In this document: one piece after another, positions 21,940-23,145 of the stretch | How the letters are laid out: every line of letters begins with the position of its first letter | Numbering within the stretch: position 1 is the stretch's first letter | Assembly: GCA_003157195.1 (NCBI GenBank) | Contig: PMIU01000082.1 | Span: forward strand, 1 to 23,145 | Length of the DNA stretch: 23,145 nt | Direction: 5' to 3' | Source of the DNA: Candidatus Nomurabacteria bacterium | Lineage (GTDB): Bacteria > Patescibacteriota > Minisyncoccia > Phycocordibacterales > UBA9973 | Notes under the pieces: model-generated | The model's input: only the letters and a program-made list of their open reading frames with translations | What the model was told of the DNA's origin: nothing | Databases searched by the model: none | Position numbers and translations under genes: made by a program

Positions 21940-22743
21940 TTATTTAGCTGGAAGTCGCCCACCGCTCGCAAGACAGTCAGCAATAGATGCGTACGCAGTA
22001 TAATTTGTCGTTCTTACGTAATAAGTGGTACCAATTGCGTGACATATTCCTGTGGTGCTTTTTTTAACTGCCGGCTCAGATGTGGAAGTAGTTGGAGTTT
22101 GGGGATTGGAAACAGTGGGCTGAACGATCGTTGTTGTCGTTGGGGTCACTGGCGTAGACACAGGGGGTGTTACAACTTGTGGCACAAGCACAGGAAATGT
22201 TTCAGTTTTTGGTAATATTGATGGACTCGTTTTAACGGTTGAGGTTTTAGTTAGATTCAACCGTGCGGTATTATAAGTCACCCAATCAGTAGCAATTTCG
22301 TACTGCGCATCTAAAATTGAGATTTTATTTGCACAGACTTGTTTGTGCAAATAATTTTCAAACGAATCTTTGGTAAACGAATTATTTTTAATCAAATGCG
22401 ATTCAGGGAAAAGATTTGAAATATCGTTACTGCCACCCAACTCGAGGCTGATCAAATGATCCACTTCATAATTAGATCGTGTTGACCATGGAATACCATA
22501 CTCTTGAAAAACTTTTTTCTTGGTTGCGGTAGAAACATTGCGAACAGTTTTAGTGTAACCAACAACACAAATTACTTTCGTATCGGTGGTTAAAACCGCG
22601 CCCGGCGTGCAAGACGGATCAGGCAGGACCTGATTTGCGACACATCCTGATGTTTTTGTTTGAATCCCGTAATCTGCAAGAGATGGTGTTGCTCCAAGCA
22701 GAAGCAGGATCAGTGTGACAATTGTAAGAATTTTTGTTTTCAT
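21940..22743 (-). CDS. Secreted HNH nuclease-like protein
   Basis: 267 residues from ATG 22743 (ATG 22785 would overlap the upstream gene by 41 nt). A classic signal peptide, MKTKILTIVTLILLLLGA, is followed by a domain with CTPGA, KVICVVGYTKTVRNV and the HNH core YEVDHLISLELGGSNDISNL (D-H, L-G-G and N-L-F-P-E; about 105-130). Relatives of this architecture are exported and act outside the cytoplasm; HNH folds use a metal ion to cut nucleic acids, though activity here is untested. A Pro/Thr-rich linker (about 175-230) leads to a C-terminal Cys module GICHAIGTTYYVRTTNYTAY...CLASGGRLP. It follows a superinfection-immunity-like gene with a 1-nt gap. Confidence 0.82.
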   Translation of the reverse strand: MKTKILTIVTLILLLLGATPSLADYGIQTKTSGCVANQVLPDPSCTPGAVLTTDTKVICVVGYTKTVRNVSTATKKKVFQEYGIPWSTRSNYEVDHLISLELGGSNDISNLFPESHLIKNNSFTKDSFENYLHKQVCANKISILDAQYEIATDWVTYNTARLNLTKTSTVKTSPSILPKTETFPVLVPQVVTPPVSTPVTPTTTTIVQPTVSNPQTPTTSTSEPAVKKSTTGICHAIGTTYYVRTTNYTAYASIADCLASGGRLPAK

Positions 22744-22744
22744 A

Positions 22745-23041
22745 TTATTTCGCAAGAATTTTCTGTTTTTGTTTTTCAAACTCATCTTGGTTGATTATGC
22801 CTTTTTCCTTCAGTTCGGCAAGCTTTTCAAGTTCATGGGCAGTAGTGGTTTTGTTCTGAACAATAACAGGAATTTCTTTGTCCTTACCGGCAGACATGGC
22901 CAGTGCTACCACCCACCCGATGAGTGTCCACCCAAGAAAAATATTAATCACTAAAACTGATGATCTGTTGTTTTTCTTGTTGCTGTAGGCGTTAATCGCT
23001 GGAATGAAATAGATAAAAATTATAACTATTGCTAATACCAT
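22745..23041 (-). CDS. Superinfection-immunity membrane protein with SHOCT domain
   Basis: 98 residues. A first hydrophobic helix (MVLAIVIIFIYFIPAI) and a second (SVLVINIFLGWTLIGWVVAL) flank a short polar loop; NIFLGWTLIGWVVALAMS is the core of the Imm_superinfect family (Pfam PF14373), named after the T4 Imm protein that blocks DNA entry of a second phage. Residues about 70-97, LEKLAELKEKGIINQDEFEK, are a SHOCT domain, a short C-terminal module often fused to membrane proteins. Many chromosomal members exist, so phage exclusion is not certain. It is the middle gene of a minus-strand operon, 4 nt after a partial gene and 1 nt before a secreted HNH nuclease. Confidence 0.85.
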   Translation of the reverse strand: MVLAIVIIFIYFIPAINAYSNKKNNRSSVLVINIFLGWTLIGWVVALAMSAGKDKEIPVIVQNKTTTAHELEKLAELKEKGIINQDEFEKQKQKILAK

Positions 23042-23045
23042 ATAT

Positions 23046-23145
23046 TTATTTGCACGCGGTAGACGAACCGAGTGGCTTATTAATAGTAATATTTAATCCT
23101 GTCGAATCGACACAGGAAGATTTGTTGGAATCGCTTTTAAGTGGT
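23046..23145 (-). CDS. C-terminal fragment of unknown protein
   Basis: Only the last 32 codons are in the window, ending ...SSCVDSTGLNITINKPLGSS-TACK and TAA. Two Cys residues and a polar beta-like composition suggest an exported protein. It is 4 nt upstream of the immunity-like gene and so probably the preceding gene of the same operon. No family can be given. Confidence 0.55.
   Translation of the reverse strand, partial: PLKSDSNKSSCVDSTGLNITINKPLGSSTACK

Noticed and set aside
1..23145. CRISPR array, tRNA or rRNA genes
   Set aside because: No regularly spaced direct repeats, no T-loop plus acceptor-stem combination and no rRNA signature were seen on either strand.

Overview
The window looks like part of a small, AT-rich genome of the Candidate Phyla Radiation (Patescibacteria, probably a Parcubacteria-type lineage). 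This is inferred from the gene content: a multi-spanning VirB6/TrbL-like protein, a 675-residue secreted protein of a kind I associate with CPR genomes, a thrombospondin-3-type calcium-loop envelope protein, a DUF5663-like protein and a LysM-M23 hydrolase. Weak Shine-Dalgarno signals and dispersed GC-rich palindromes inside genes fit the same picture. TGA is used as a stop (end of the methyltransferase at 19943), so this is not a UGA-recoding lineage such as Gracilibacteria/SR1.

Layout, left to right. (1) 1-3296, minus strand: a VirB6/TrbL-like membrane protein followed by a partial protein of unknown function. (2) 3389-5068: an accessory patch with a free-standing structured small RNA, an ORF6N DNA-binding protein and a RelE/RelB-type toxin-antitoxin pair. 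It sits between two blocks of envelope genes. (3) 5199-12716, minus strand: a tightly spaced five-gene run, pcrA-like helicase, UbiA-family prenyltransferase with an extra membrane domain, ksgA/rsmA, calcium-loop anchored protein, large secreted protein. pcrA and ksgA carry in-frame palindromic insertions. (4) 12725-15467, minus strand: a two-gene operon (DUF5663-like protein, 746-residue coiled-coil/proline-rich membrane protein) bounded by a consensus promoter and a perfect bidirectional terminator. (5) 15562-17008, plus strand: a cyclic-di-AMP (ydaO/yuaA class) riboswitch followed by a LysM-LysM-M23 cell-wall hydrolase. (6) 17005-18370: a ZIP metal transporter (minus) divergent from a small Cys-rich protein (plus), with repeated operator-like sites between them. 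(7) 18389-21848, plus strand: a promoter, a leader with competing hairpins, then ParB-methyltransferase, small terminase and large terminase overlapping head to tail, a prophage packaging module with no portal or capsid gene after it. (8) 21852-23145: perfect palindromes, then a converging minus-strand operon (partial gene, superinfection-immunity/SHOCT membrane protein, secreted HNH nuclease).

The most notable points are the c-di-AMP riboswitch on a CPR wall hydrolase; the A/B/C competing-hairpin leader before the methyltransferase-terminase operon; a three-way-junction small RNA with its own promoter and terminator; three separate in-frame palindromes in one ksgA plus a 118-nt branched element in pcrA; a recurrent -10-box-to-ATG distance that predicts leaderless or near-leaderless mRNAs; and a superinfection-immunity plus secreted-nuclease operon beside the phage genes. 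All family assignments rest on motif reading, not on searches.
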